DNA from: CBDFKQ01 sp965248855
GTDB lineage: Bacteria > Bacteroidota > Bacteroidia > Cytophagales > 172606-1
Reading direction: 5' to 3'
DNA length: 64,000 bases
Assembly: GCA_965248855.1 (NCBI GenBank)
Contig: CBDFKQ010000024.1
Span: forward strand, 1-64,000
The notes under the pieces were generated by a model. That model did no database searches, had not been told where the DNA came from, and saw only the letters and a list, made by a program, of their open reading frames with translations. Made by a program: the position numbers and the translations under genes. Positions 1-9,700 of this stretch are shown here, piece after piece (the stretch's first letter is position 1; the number at the start of each line of letters is the position of its first letter).

Positions 1-1
1 A

Positions 2-436
2 GGAAAATGCAGCCCAGTACACTTTTTTTGGGGAGCTTTTGATCTTGCAGTTTCGCGGTTTTCAGGCCGAACGGCTCCAAAACATCCCGGTGGAATGCCA
101 AATATGCCTGACAATGTAATGCAGGAAGCGTACTCTCACGAAGTAAGCAGTTGCGGTTTTTGGCCGGGTAATGATATTTATCCTCAAGCTGCATTTTATT
201 CTTATTGTTACCCAACACCAACAAATTTTGGAGAACAAAATGTGGAGCCTGCACAAGCTTTTTTTAATAAAGAAATGGGAGAATTCCTGCTGCCATATAA
301 TGTAGTTGCCCAATCCAAAAATCCGGAAGAAATATTATTGAAATTTTTGCAGTCCACTTATGATGCAGCCGCAATAACCGGAAATTGGGAGCGCGACAAA
401 TTGGATTGCGACTTTTCCGACTTTAATATATCTTAA
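2..436 (+). CDS. DUF5996 family protein, C-terminal part (5' end outside window)
   Basis: The reading frame is open from base 2, before the first in-frame ATG at 95, so the gene starts upstream of the window. The visible part includes SPVHFFWGAFDLAVSRFSGR, then EAYSHEVSSCGFWPG, FYSYCYP and, near the end, FLQSTYDAAA. These blocks are typical of the DUF5996 family, whose biochemical function is unknown. The conserved region runs to about 15 residues before the stop, so the C-terminus looks intact. Nothing in the neighbourhood suggests a role. The family call is confident; no function is proposed. Confidence 0.8.
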   Translation, partial: GKCSPVHFFWGAFDLAVSRFSGRTAPKHPGGMPNMPDNVMQEAYSHEVSSCGFWPGNDIYPQAAFYSYCYPTPTNFGEQNVEPAQAFFNKEMGEFLLPYNVVAQSKNPEEILLKFLQSTYDAAAITGNWERDKLDCDFSDFNIS

Positions 437-501
437 TATTTCTCCGTGTCTATTTTGCATTTCTATTTATACAAAAAATAAAATATGATTTATATATTTT
501 T

Positions 502-509
502 TACATTTG
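502..509 (+). promoter_or_regulatory. Putative -7 promoter box upstream of trhO
   Basis: TACATTTG matches the Bacteroidota sigma-ABfr -7 consensus TAnnTTTG. It lies 53 bp before the trhO ATG. I see no clear TTTG -33 element at the usual distance, so this is a -7 match only. Confidence 0.4.
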
Positions 510-562
510 TAAAAAATAATACAAAATATTAACCTCCGGCTGAAACCGGTTGCAGTTAATTT

Positions 563-1534
563 ATGAAACCATATTACATTCTACTTTACTATTGTTACTC
601 CCCTATTGATGACCCTGAATTATTTAGAGAGTCTCATCATTTATTCTGCATCGAAAATAATATTTTAGGCCGGATTATTATTGCGAAAGAAGGTTTAAAC
701 GGAACTGTTTCCGGCTTGAAAAAAGATTGTGAATTATACATGAAAGTTTTAAAATCGGATGATCGTTTTAAAAATATTGATTTTAAAATTGAAGAATCTG
801 ACATACATGGTTTTCAAAAATTAAATGTAAGGGTGAAACAAGAAATTGTACACTCAAGCCTATCGCATATCGACCCGAATAAAAATACAGGAAAGCATTT
901 AAGCCCTTCTGAATTTAAAAATTTTAAAGACCGGGAAGATGTTATTCTTTTGGATGTACGTTCAAAATACGAGCATCATGTAGGCAAATTTAAAAATGCC
1001 CTCACGCTGGATATTGAGAATTTTCGCAATTTTCCCGATAAAATTAATGAGCTTGAACAATACAAAAATAAACATGTTGTAACCTATTGCACAGGAGGCA
1101 TAAAATGTGAAAAAGCAAGTGCGTATCTGTTAGAGCAGGGTTTCGAAAATGTTTATCAGCTTCATGGCGGTATTATTAAATACGGTATTGAAGAAGGCGG
1201 TGAAGATTTTGATGGTAAATGTTACGTGTTTGATAACAGGGTAACGGCGGATATTAATAAAGTTAATCCTAAAGTTATTTCTTCTTGTTATGTTTGTGGA
1301 GATACTTGCGACAGAATGATAAATTGTGCTGATGCGAGTTGCAACCTGCATGCTCCAATTTGTGAAAAATGTGGTTGGGAGATGGAAGGTGCTTGTTCTG
1401 TAAAATGTAAATTAAATCCTGATAAAAGAAAATATGATGGAACCGGTTATTACCAATCAAATATGAATGGCTATAACCCTTACATTGGTGTGCGTAGAGG
1501 TGAGAAGAAAACAAATAAAAGCATAACATTATAA
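563..1534 (+). CDS. trhO: tRNA uridine(34) hydroxylase (rhodanese family)
   Basis: TrhO (YceA family) makes 5-hydroxyuridine at position 34 of certain tRNAs in an oxygen-dependent way in the cytosol. The 323-residue protein has the family order: an N-terminal domain with the block AKEGLNGTVSG (about 41-51), then a rhodanese domain with LLDVRSKYEH and the active-site loop TYCTGGIKCEKASAYL. The likely catalytic Cys is residue 176. A Cys-rich tail follows, containing CYVCGDTCD and CEKCGWEMEGAC, which is typical of the family and may bind metal. Length is normal. The next gene starts 19 bp downstream on the same strand, so co-transcription is likely. Confidence 0.9.
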   Translation: MKPYYILLYYCYSPIDDPELFRESHHLFCIENNILGRIIIAKEGLNGTVSGLKKDCELYMKVLKSDDRFKNIDFKIEESDIHGFQKLNVRVKQEIVHSSLSHIDPNKNTGKHLSPSEFKNFKDREDVILLDVRSKYEHHVGKFKNALTLDIENFRNFPDKINELEQYKNKHVVTYCTGGIKCEKASAYLLEQGFENVYQLHGGIIKYGIEEGGEDFDGKCYVFDNRVTADINKVNPKVISSCYVCGDTCDRMINCADASCNLHAPICEKCGWEMEGACSVKCKLNPDKRKYDGTGYYQSNMNGYNPYIGVRRGEKKTNKSITL

Positions 1535-1553
1535 CTCCGGTTGAAACACGATT

Positions 1554-2336
1554 ATGCTTCATTATAAAACATTTTTAAAAACCGAAAAAGAGGATTGGGT
1601 GGTTTTTATTCATGGCGCCGGAGGAAGTTCATCTATCTGGTTTAAACAGCTAAAAGATTTCAGGGAAAATTTTAATGTTTTGTTGATAGATTTAAGGGGG
1701 CACGGAGGATCAAAAAACTTTCTGGAGAAATATGTTAAACAAGATTATACTTTTAAAGATGTAAGTAAAGACGTTTTGGAAGTGTTAGATCATTTAAAAA
1801 TAAAATCAGGGCATTTTGTAGGCATTTCTTTAGGTTGCCTGATTATAAGAACAATAGGTGAAATAGCTCCCCACAGAATAAAATCCATGGTATTGGGAGG
1901 TGCAATTACCAGATTAAATATTCGCTCAAATATTTTAATGCATGGTGGTAATATTTTAAAACGTGTTGTACCCTATATGTGGCTTTATAGTTTATTTGCC
2001 TGGGTTATTATGCCAAAAAAAAGGCATAAAGTAGCCCGTTCAATGTTTATTGAAGAAGCAAAAAGACTCGCACAAAAAGAATTCTTAAAATGGTATAAAC
2101 TTACTGCAGAAGTAAACCCATTGTTAAAATATTTCAGGGAAAAAGAATTATTTATTCCCACTTTATATATTATGGGTGAGGAAGATTATATGTTTTTACC
2201 ACCGGTTAAAAATATTGTAAGTCGCCATAGAATGGCTTCGCTGGAAATACTTTTAAATTCAGGTCATGTAGTAAATGTTGACAAACCCGAATTATTTAAT
2301 TTACTTTCAATTGATTTTATAAAAAAGAATTTTTAA
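1554..2336 (+). CDS. Alpha/beta hydrolase
   Basis: A 260-residue cytosolic alpha/beta hydrolase fold protein without a signal peptide. The oxyanion-hole motif FIHGAGGSS is at about 18-26 and the strand-4 motif DLRGHGGS at about 46-53. The nucleophile elbow VGISLG places Ser92, and GHVVNVDKP near residue 238 supplies the catalytic His. An acid is expected in GEEDYMF near 213. The triad looks intact, so it should be an active esterase, lipase or similar hydrolase, but the substrate cannot be told. It lies 19 bp after trhO and 9 bp before the next gene, probably in one transcript. Confidence 0.8.
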   Translation: MLHYKTFLKTEKEDWVVFIHGAGGSSSIWFKQLKDFRENFNVLLIDLRGHGGSKNFLEKYVKQDYTFKDVSKDVLEVLDHLKIKSGHFVGISLGCLIIRTIGEIAPHRIKSMVLGGAITRLNIRSNILMHGGNILKRVVPYMWLYSLFAWVIMPKKRHKVARSMFIEEAKRLAQKEFLKWYKLTAEVNPLLKYFREKELFIPTLYIMGEEDYMFLPPVKNIVSRHRMASLEILLNSGHVVNVDKPELFNLLSIDFIKKNF

Positions 2337-2345
2337 TAACCATAA

Positions 2346-3314
2346 ATGGCAACAGTTAAAGTAGGTTTATTTCATCAGTTTATTGATAAGTTTTTAAGTT
2401 TTTATGTGCTTTTAAGACATGGGAGATTACCTGATGAATATAAATATTTTGTGAGAGATAATTATTATACCAACCTTGTTCAACTTAAATATATTATAAG
2501 GGATTTCATTATTCGTAAACCATATAAAATAACGGATTATAATGGAGAGTTCGCTCCGGAACTGCAATTTGTATTGCCATTTGCTTACTGGCATTATAAA
2601 AATAATACCTTAAAAAAAACAATCTCATCGCAATATTCTAAAGAATTATACTTTTTTTCTCCTGATCATGAAGAGAAACATATGGAAAGAGTATGGGAAA
2701 ATTGCTATAATTGGGAAATTCCCGGAATTTTATACAATATCCAATACAATTTTAAAAAGTGGGAAGCAGTGCCTTATAAAGAACATTTTAAAAATGAAAC
2801 ATACGTTTTTGAAAAACCCATTTTAATAATTGCAAATAGATTTAATATGGAGTGGTATGGCCCCCCGATAAGTTATTTCGATATTGAAAGAATAGATTTT
2901 ACCATTAAAAATTTAAGTGAAAAATATCAAATTATATACAATAGACCGGGGCAAGGAAAAATAACAATGGATAACAGTGAGATATATGAATTAAACGAAA
3001 TTGAATGGCTTCGAAATAATCATCCTTCAGTGATACTAATGGACGATTTATACGAAAGGGATAAAAACAATGTGAGCAGTTATAATCATTTCCAATTTTT
3101 AGTTTATGCAAATGCCGATCATTTTGTTTCTATTCATGGAGGAACGGCAACTCTCGCAAGTTGCTTTGGGGGTTTAAATCTTGTTCTTTCCAAAAAGGGT
3201 CCTGAACACTTTTTCGGTTGTTATCAAAAACTTTATCCAAAATTATCGGGAGCAAAAGTTTTACATGCAAAAACTGATGCAGAGTATGAAAAAATGTTAA
3301 TTGAAAATTTTTGA
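2346..3314 (+). CDS. Conserved hypothetical protein, possibly glycosyltransferase-like
   Basis: A 322-residue soluble protein that I do not recognise. The N-terminal half is rich in Tyr, Phe and Lys. The C-terminal half looks like a Rossmann-type domain: LIIANRFNMEWYGPP, IIYNRPGQGK, SVILMDDLY and FVSIHGGTATLASCFGG. The last block, a Gly/Ser/Thr-rich loop after a hydrophobic strand, resembles the nucleotide-sugar-binding part of GT-B glycosyltransferases. That is a weak inference. The gene follows the hydrolase by 9 bp and probably shares its transcript. Confidence 0.5.
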   Translation: MATVKVGLFHQFIDKFLSFYVLLRHGRLPDEYKYFVRDNYYTNLVQLKYIIRDFIIRKPYKITDYNGEFAPELQFVLPFAYWHYKNNTLKKTISSQYSKELYFFSPDHEEKHMERVWENCYNWEIPGILYNIQYNFKKWEAVPYKEHFKNETYVFEKPILIIANRFNMEWYGPPISYFDIERIDFTIKNLSEKYQIIYNRPGQGKITMDNSEIYELNEIEWLRNNHPSVILMDDLYERDKNNVSSYNHFQFLVYANADHFVSIHGGTATLASCFGGLNLVLSKKGPEHFFGCYQKLYPKLSGAKVLHAKTDAEYEKMLIENF

Positions 3315-3393
3315 TTTTTCATCAAATTAAATTTTTAACTTAAAACAATTGACTTAAATTTTATTTTATAATAACAATCTCGTTTACAGCAAG

Positions 3394-4347
3394 ATGTTCT
3401 TTATTAAGCAAATTAGATGCATTTTAATTATTATTATTTTTACTTTTATCTCCTTTCATTCTTTTTCACAAGGGTGTAGCGATGCAGGCTTCTGTACTAT
3501 GGGAGCTATGAGGCCAAATCAATTTTTTAAAAGAAAAATTAATTTACGCCTTCGTTCAATCGAAATAAGCCAATATTTTGCGCGGACAAAGTTTGAAGAT
3601 AATATTTACTCCACTACCATAGATTTAAATATTGGTTTATCTTCAAAATCAAGTTTTCAATTAAAAATTCCATATACTCAAATAATTGGAAAGTTGGATA
3701 AAGTAAAGGGTTGGGGCGATTTTTCATTTAGTTTTACAAAATCGATAATTCAAAAAGAGAAATATCAATTAAATGCTACAATAGGCACTAAAATACCAAC
3801 TAATAATTCAAATCATAAAGACGATGAAGGCCATAGTTTCACCATGTATTTTCAAACAAGCTTGGGTACATATGATGCAATCGGCGGTTTATCATTAATA
3901 ACTAAAAAGTGGTTGATGGCTGTTGGATATCAACAACCTTTAAATTCGAATCAAAATGAATTTAATAAACAAACCTGGGCATTAACAGGTTCACCCGACT
4001 CTACAATTGCCAAACAATATCCCAATTCTACTAATTTAAAAAGAGGGAATGATATAATGTTAAGGGTAGAAAGAAATTTTCGTTTCTCCAGATTTAATTG
4101 TTACGCAGGTTTATTAAACATTTACAGGCTTAACAAAGATATTACTACCAATGAAAAAGGTAAAAGAGGTGAGGTAAATAATTCAGATGGTTTGGTAATT
4201 AATTTGCTTGCAGGTGCAGGATATAATTTTTCAGCAAAAATGGGTATTAAATTTTTATTAGGAATTAAATTAAAAGATAGGGCATCAAATCCTGATGGTT
4301 TATCCAGAGAGATAGTTAGTACATTAGGTTATGAATATAGATTTTAG
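3394..4347 (+). CDS. Outer membrane beta-barrel protein, function unknown
   Basis: A 317-residue protein with a signal peptide (hydrophobic stretch to about residue 25, then SFSQ as a likely cleavage site). The mature protein begins GCSDAGFCTMGAM. The rest alternates polar and hydrophobic residues in strand-like segments and ends in YEYRF, the aromatic C-terminus expected of an outer-membrane barrel. Short turns such as GWGDFSFSF and VGYQQPLN fit transmembrane hairpins. The two Cys near the mature N-terminus may form a disulfide. Substrate unknown. It converges with tamL, leaving only 7 bp between the stop codons. Confidence 0.6.
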   Translation: MFFIKQIRCILIIIIFTFISFHSFSQGCSDAGFCTMGAMRPNQFFKRKINLRLRSIEISQYFARTKFEDNIYSTTIDLNIGLSSKSSFQLKIPYTQIIGKLDKVKGWGDFSFSFTKSIIQKEKYQLNATIGTKIPTNNSNHKDDEGHSFTMYFQTSLGTYDAIGGLSLITKKWLMAVGYQQPLNSNQNEFNKQTWALTGSPDSTIAKQYPNSTNLKRGNDIMLRVERNFRFSRFNCYAGLLNIYRLNKDITTNEKGKRGEVNNSDGLVINLLAGAGYNFSAKMGIKFLLGIKLKDRASNPDGLSREIVSTLGYEYRF

Positions 4348-4354
4348 ATTTGTT

Positions 4355-6724
4355 TTAGAAAGGATATCCAATCGCAACATTTAAAACCAAATTATTTTTG
4401 CGCCATACCGGATCCGTAAAATCAATTTCTTTAATTACCCAATTACTGCTTCCATCCTTTGAGCCGGGATATTGCCGGCGCAATGGAAATGCAAGATCAA
4501 GCCTTAATACAAAATATTTTACATCCAGCCTTAAACCTGCACCACTCCCAACTGCAATTTGTTTATAAAAAGTATTTCCGTGAAATGCTGAACCCGGTCT
4601 TAAAGAATCTTCGCGTATCAACCAAATATTACCTGCATCAACAAAAACTGCACCTTTTAAATATCCGATTATTCCAAAGCGATATTCAGCACTTCCTTCC
4701 AATTTTGCATCACCTGTTTGATCAACAAAAAAACTGCCCAAACTATGCAAACTATCAACTTTTGCAGCTTTTTTTGAATCGTAAGATCCCGGACCAATTG
4801 ACCTTGCCCTAAAAGCCCGCAAACTATTTGACCCACCTGAAGAAAATTGTTTTACATAAGGCATAATGGAGGAATTTCCATAAGTAAATCCAAAACCTGC
4901 CAATAACCTGACTGCTAATTGATGTGTTTTATCAAAATCATGATAATATCTTAAATCACCATCTATACGCGTATATTGAGAATATGGGGAATTAAATGTT
5001 TTGTATAATCCGTTTGAATCTTTTTTTGATTTAGTAATCTTATCAAATAAATAGGCCAGGTTACCCGACAAATCCAAACTTCCCCTGAAAAAAATATTAT
5101 CCGTTTTTTTTTCCTTCTTTTCTCCGGTTTGAGAATTATAAGTGAACGAATATCGCGAACCTAAAATAAACTGGCTTTCAAAACTTCTTTTTAAAAAAGG
5201 ATTTAAATTTAATTTATCTTGAAATGCCTTGGATTTTTCTCCAATTCTAAAGTATGTTATATCTATCGGATAAAGCTCATGATTCTTTCTCTCTGTTTCG
5301 CGCCATAAATATCCGTAACCAATATTAAAAGAATTTAAACTAAAAAAACCCACTCTTTTTTGCACTTTAAACCCGGCTTTTATATTCGTTCGAGGTATAT
5401 AATTTACTGATTCATAGGAAATATGAATGGGAGAAACAAACCTTGGTATGGCAAGACTAGCCTCTGCACCCAGCTCATATGAATTAATTGGATTTGTTTG
5501 CTGACCATTAACCTGTACTTCATAACCGGTATTTATTTTTAATTGGAATAATTCGGCACCTTTTAAAAAATTTCTATTTATAAAACTTGCTGATACAAAT
5601 GGGCCGACAAAATTATTTGACTTAGATGATAATTGTGCTTCAAACCTGAATGACTTTTTAAGTAAGGGGGTTAAATATACTTTTGCTTTTAAAGAATCAC
5701 CTTTAGGCGGGTCAAATCTTATATTAACAAATTTAAACGTTCCTAAATCTGTTAACCGGTTAAGTGTAAATAATTGATTTGCCCGGCTGTAAAGACTATC
5801 TTTATGAAGATTTATTGATGAAAGTATTATATCTTTTCTAAAATTATGTTTTCTGTCTATATAATTAAATCCCTTTACTTTAGTAGTATCGTATTTTACA
5901 TTAATTGAATCTTTTGATAAGGTGTAATCATTTGTAACATCTACAGTACTTAATCGAAAAGCCTTTCTTGCAATAGCCGGTACTTCACTTTCAAACAATA
6001 ACTCTAAATTTATTTTTCTTTTTCCTACCGATGTATCAGCTTTCCAAATAAGATATTTGCTATTAAAGAAATAAAATCCGCTATCACGTACCACACCTTC
6101 TATCCTCCTAATTTCTTCTTCCAATTTATCTAAATCATAGGGATCACCTTTCTTAATTAAAGTTTCTTTTCTTAAACGATGTGAAAGTTTTGAATAAACC
6201 TTTTCAAGACCATTAAAAGAAATTTTATTTATTTTATACGGAGGTGTTATTAAATCTGCTGTGTATTTAATTGATGCAAATTTATCTTTCTTATTTATTT
6301 TATATTCAGCCTTAGCTTCAAAATATCCATGGTTTATTAATAACCCCTTCAGATTTAATGCCACTCTATCTGGTTGAACATCTTTAAGTAAAACAGGCTT
6401 TTCTGCAAGTTTCTTTTTTAATTTATTTATAAAGCCTTTCTTCTTTTCTTCTCCACCACTTTTGTAGTAAAAATAAACACCATACCTGATTCCAAATATT
6501 TTCTTATTTGGTTTTGGCCTCAATGCCTCACTTAATGTTTCTTTAAGTTGCTTTTTTTGAGGTATGCCCCCCTTTCCTTTTGAGTTAAAATCTAATGATG
6601 CGCCGGTATATAAGAATTGTTTTTCCGGAATTAATTTTGATACGGAACAACTGCTAAACAAACCTAAAAAAATAATTAAGCTCGTTGTTAAGCCGGAAAA
6701 ATATTTAATAATATTAAAATTCAT
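4355..6724 (-). CDS. tamL: TamA/BamA-type outer membrane lipoprotein (TamL)
   Basis: A member of the Omp85 superfamily that inserts or assembles outer-membrane components together with TamB. The N-terminus is a lipoprotein signal ending FLGLFSSC, followed by SVSKLIPEKQFLYTG, the usual beginning of Bacteroidota TamL. POTRA-like segments occupy roughly residues 40-330 and a 16-strand barrel the C-terminal half, with FSSGGSNSLRAFRARSIGPGS in the barrel and the ending NVAIGYPF. The frame can be extended two codons to a TTG at 6730, but the ATG at 6724 is the likelier start (789 residues). It begins 36 bp after the tamB stop, so the pair is one operon. Confidence 0.85.
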   Translation of the reverse strand: MNFNIIKYFSGLTTSLIIFLGLFSSCSVSKLIPEKQFLYTGASLDFNSKGKGGIPQKKQLKETLSEALRPKPNKKIFGIRYGVYFYYKSGGEEKKKGFINKLKKKLAEKPVLLKDVQPDRVALNLKGLLINHGYFEAKAEYKINKKDKFASIKYTADLITPPYKINKISFNGLEKVYSKLSHRLRKETLIKKGDPYDLDKLEEEIRRIEGVVRDSGFYFFNSKYLIWKADTSVGKRKINLELLFESEVPAIARKAFRLSTVDVTNDYTLSKDSINVKYDTTKVKGFNYIDRKHNFRKDIILSSINLHKDSLYSRANQLFTLNRLTDLGTFKFVNIRFDPPKGDSLKAKVYLTPLLKKSFRFEAQLSSKSNNFVGPFVSASFINRNFLKGAELFQLKINTGYEVQVNGQQTNPINSYELGAEASLAIPRFVSPIHISYESVNYIPRTNIKAGFKVQKRVGFFSLNSFNIGYGYLWRETERKNHELYPIDITYFRIGEKSKAFQDKLNLNPFLKRSFESQFILGSRYSFTYNSQTGEKKEKKTDNIFFRGSLDLSGNLAYLFDKITKSKKDSNGLYKTFNSPYSQYTRIDGDLRYYHDFDKTHQLAVRLLAGFGFTYGNSSIMPYVKQFSSGGSNSLRAFRARSIGPGSYDSKKAAKVDSLHSLGSFFVDQTGDAKLEGSAEYRFGIIGYLKGAVFVDAGNIWLIREDSLRPGSAFHGNTFYKQIAVGSGAGLRLDVKYFVLRLDLAFPLRRQYPGSKDGSSNWVIKEIDFTDPVWRKNNLVLNVAIGYPF

Positions 6725-6760
6725 AATCAAAATATATTTTTAAAAATTTTCTTCAAATAA

Positions 6761-9700
6761 TTACTCTTTTACCTTTGAAGAAAATAACTCTCTTAAAGCA
6801 TTATAATCCCTAACAAATATTATCCCACCACCTGTTTGAATTAATTCGCCACTCACCAAATCAAATGTTCGTTGTCTGAAACCTTCCAACCGAAACCTAC
6901 CATCTTCTGTAAGTTTATATTCCAAAATTAAATCACCCAAAAAGCTTGAAATGTCATCTTGATTTGTGGTTGAACTTCCTTCTAAATTAACATTGCCTGC
7001 TACTTTTACCACCACTCTATCATTAAATAAATTTTTCGAAACCCCTAATTGCAAGTTAGTATTACCCTGTGCCTGCCCGGTCGAATAATCTGTTCTTGAA
7101 TTTAAATCTAAAGACAATTGAACACCTTTTATTTGTCCTGTAAGGTTGTTTAACTGCTGTGTTAAAAGTTTGCTCACACTTCCTCTAACATTATCTTCTA
7201 TACCCGTCGAAGTACTGGCTAGAGGGTCTTCTGCAAGAAACCTTTGTAATAAAAACAGTGCAAAAACCTGCTTATTTAATTCTGATTCGCGAGTGTTTAA
7301 CTCTTGTATTTTCGCATAAACAATACCCTCCAATACATTTTGCTTGCTTGGAGGCATATCTAAAGTAAAACTCACACTGGGTTGAGTTAATTTGCCTTTA
7401 AGATGAAGTTTAACTAAAAACGGAAATTTTTGTTTATATCTGTTTAAGTCTCCGGGGCTTGAACTTGTTAACTGATCTTTAACTAATTCCATTGCAGTGG
7501 CTACCACTGTATACGTCGCATTTATATCCAATGTAGCATCGTATGGGTCGCCCGACCATATAATACTGCTGGTATTATCAATTGTAAATTGCCTTTTTAA
7601 TAATCCAAAAAATGATAAATTATAGGTTCCGGATAATATTTGATACCTTCCGGTTAAATCAATGGCACCTGCAGGGTCAATAGTTAAACTTAATGTAGTT
7701 TGACCTTTTACTTTTAATTGATCACCGGCAACAGGGTCAATCACTACCTGAAGTGTACTAGTTGTATCAATTTCAATATTAGCTGAAAGTTCAAATCCTT
7801 TTAATTCACTTCGAAGTGTATCTTTTTTGGTTTGAAGTTTCATTTGCTTAATAAAAGGATCTTTATCGGCATTGCCGTCTACGAAAGTCACAATTCCTTT
7901 CTGACCCGTAACTGTTTCGGTAGTTTGCTGAACTACATATGTAAAATTACTTTGCCCGGTCATTCTTAAATTACCATTAACTATCGGTTTGTATGAGTCA
8001 CCGACAATTGTTAATTGGCTGTTTAAAAATATCTTTCCATAATACATTTTATTATCTTTAAATGTAGTGTTCATCACCTGAAATTGATCAGTTGAAAAAT
8101 CAAGGTTAAAGGTAAAGTAAGAATAATCTTGAGTGAGAACATCACCTGAAATAACAGCTTGATTATTTGCAGAATCTTTTATAATAAAATTATTTAAATG
8201 CAATCCTTGAGGATCGAAATTTAAACTTTGTCCGTTTAATTTTAAAACTGTATTTAAATAACTGGGTTTTATGGTGGTGGTATCAAAAGTTAATTTTCCT
8301 TTTACTATAGGGATGGTTGATGAACCACCTATGGTCATATTGCCACTGGCAGTTCCGGTTAGTTGTTTAACCTGAGTTTGAACAAAAGGTGCAATAGAGG
8401 CAAGGTTTAATTTATTAATTACGGCTTCAAAGTTTAAAGGGCTTGTTGCAGATGCAGAGGTATTATAAAAACCTGAAATATTTAAATCGTTCTGATTACC
8501 ACTTAAAGTTAATTTTGCATCAATCCTAGAATTGGATTTTCTATCAGCATTAATTGCAATATCACCAACAGGCATTCCTATATAGGCGAACTTATTGATT
8601 TTTAAGTCCGATGTTAAAATTGTATCCTTTTGTTCATGGTAATATTTAACAAATCCATTTAATGTACCGGCTAAAAAACTTGTGTCGCTTTGAAAAATTT
8701 CTCCTATGGTAGCAAGTTTAAAATTATCAAAACCTACATTTATACTTGACGGCTGCTTGTTTACATTATCAATAATTAATTTTTGATCTTTTGACCTTAA
8801 AACCAAATCATTAAAAATCAAACCTTTTTTTCCAAAATGAATAGAATTATCGTTTGCCACCTGCCAGGGTTTATAATTTAATTCCAGACTATCAGGGTTT
8901 AAATGAAAAACGTACTCTGATTTTATGCTTTTTAAAAGACCTGAAATTACATATTTCACTTTATCGACAGAATCGCGGATGTCTAATCTGGTATTAATAT
9001 TATCATCCTTAACAAAAACCTTTATTGAAGTTCTATTCAGGATGATATTAGATTTTTGTACTCTGGCTACACTAAAATTTGCATTTAGTTTTTCAACATC
9101 TGATTTTATATCAAGTTGAATGCTGTCAGCTTTAATTCCGGAATACTTTAAACCATAAATTTGTGTATTAAAATCAAGTTCATTATTCCTACTGTCGAAT
9201 TTCCCACTAATAACTCCCGTTTGTAATGAATCAAGATTTGGAATTAAAATATCAGTTAATATTTCCGGGTTTTTTAAGTCAATTTTAAAGTCAAAATTTT
9301 GAGGAGTTGCTTTTTTATCTTTTTTCTCATGAGTTTCGAAATAAGTATTGAAATGGTTTTCTAAGGCTCCATATATCCCACTTAAATTTATATTACCTTT
9401 AAAATATCCACTCATTATATCTGAATTGATTTTTATATCTGTTTTTGCTTTTTCCTGAATGGAAACATATAAAAGTGAATCAATTAAGTAAACTTTTCCG
9501 GCACTCACCACTGCCACTTTTCGAATTCCGATATTTCCATTAATATTATTAAGGTCTTTATATTTTAAATCAGCAGTAATTTTTAATCTGGATCGGATAT
9601 CTTTTTTGGATAAATTTAACTTTTTTAATGTGGCATTCTTTAAATCTAAGTCGGCTATATAACGGGGCACCTGATTCCTAAAATCTGCACTTGCTTTTAA

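Noticed and set aside
95..436. Complete 113-residue gene starting at ATG 95
   Set aside because: In-frame codons from base 2 encode the conserved HFFWGAFDLAVSRFSGR block, so this ATG is internal.
4459..4812. Opposite-strand ORF inside tamL, and similar shadows inside tamB, menB, ffh and the kinases
   Set aside because: All lie wholly within confidently assigned genes and show no family motifs of their own.
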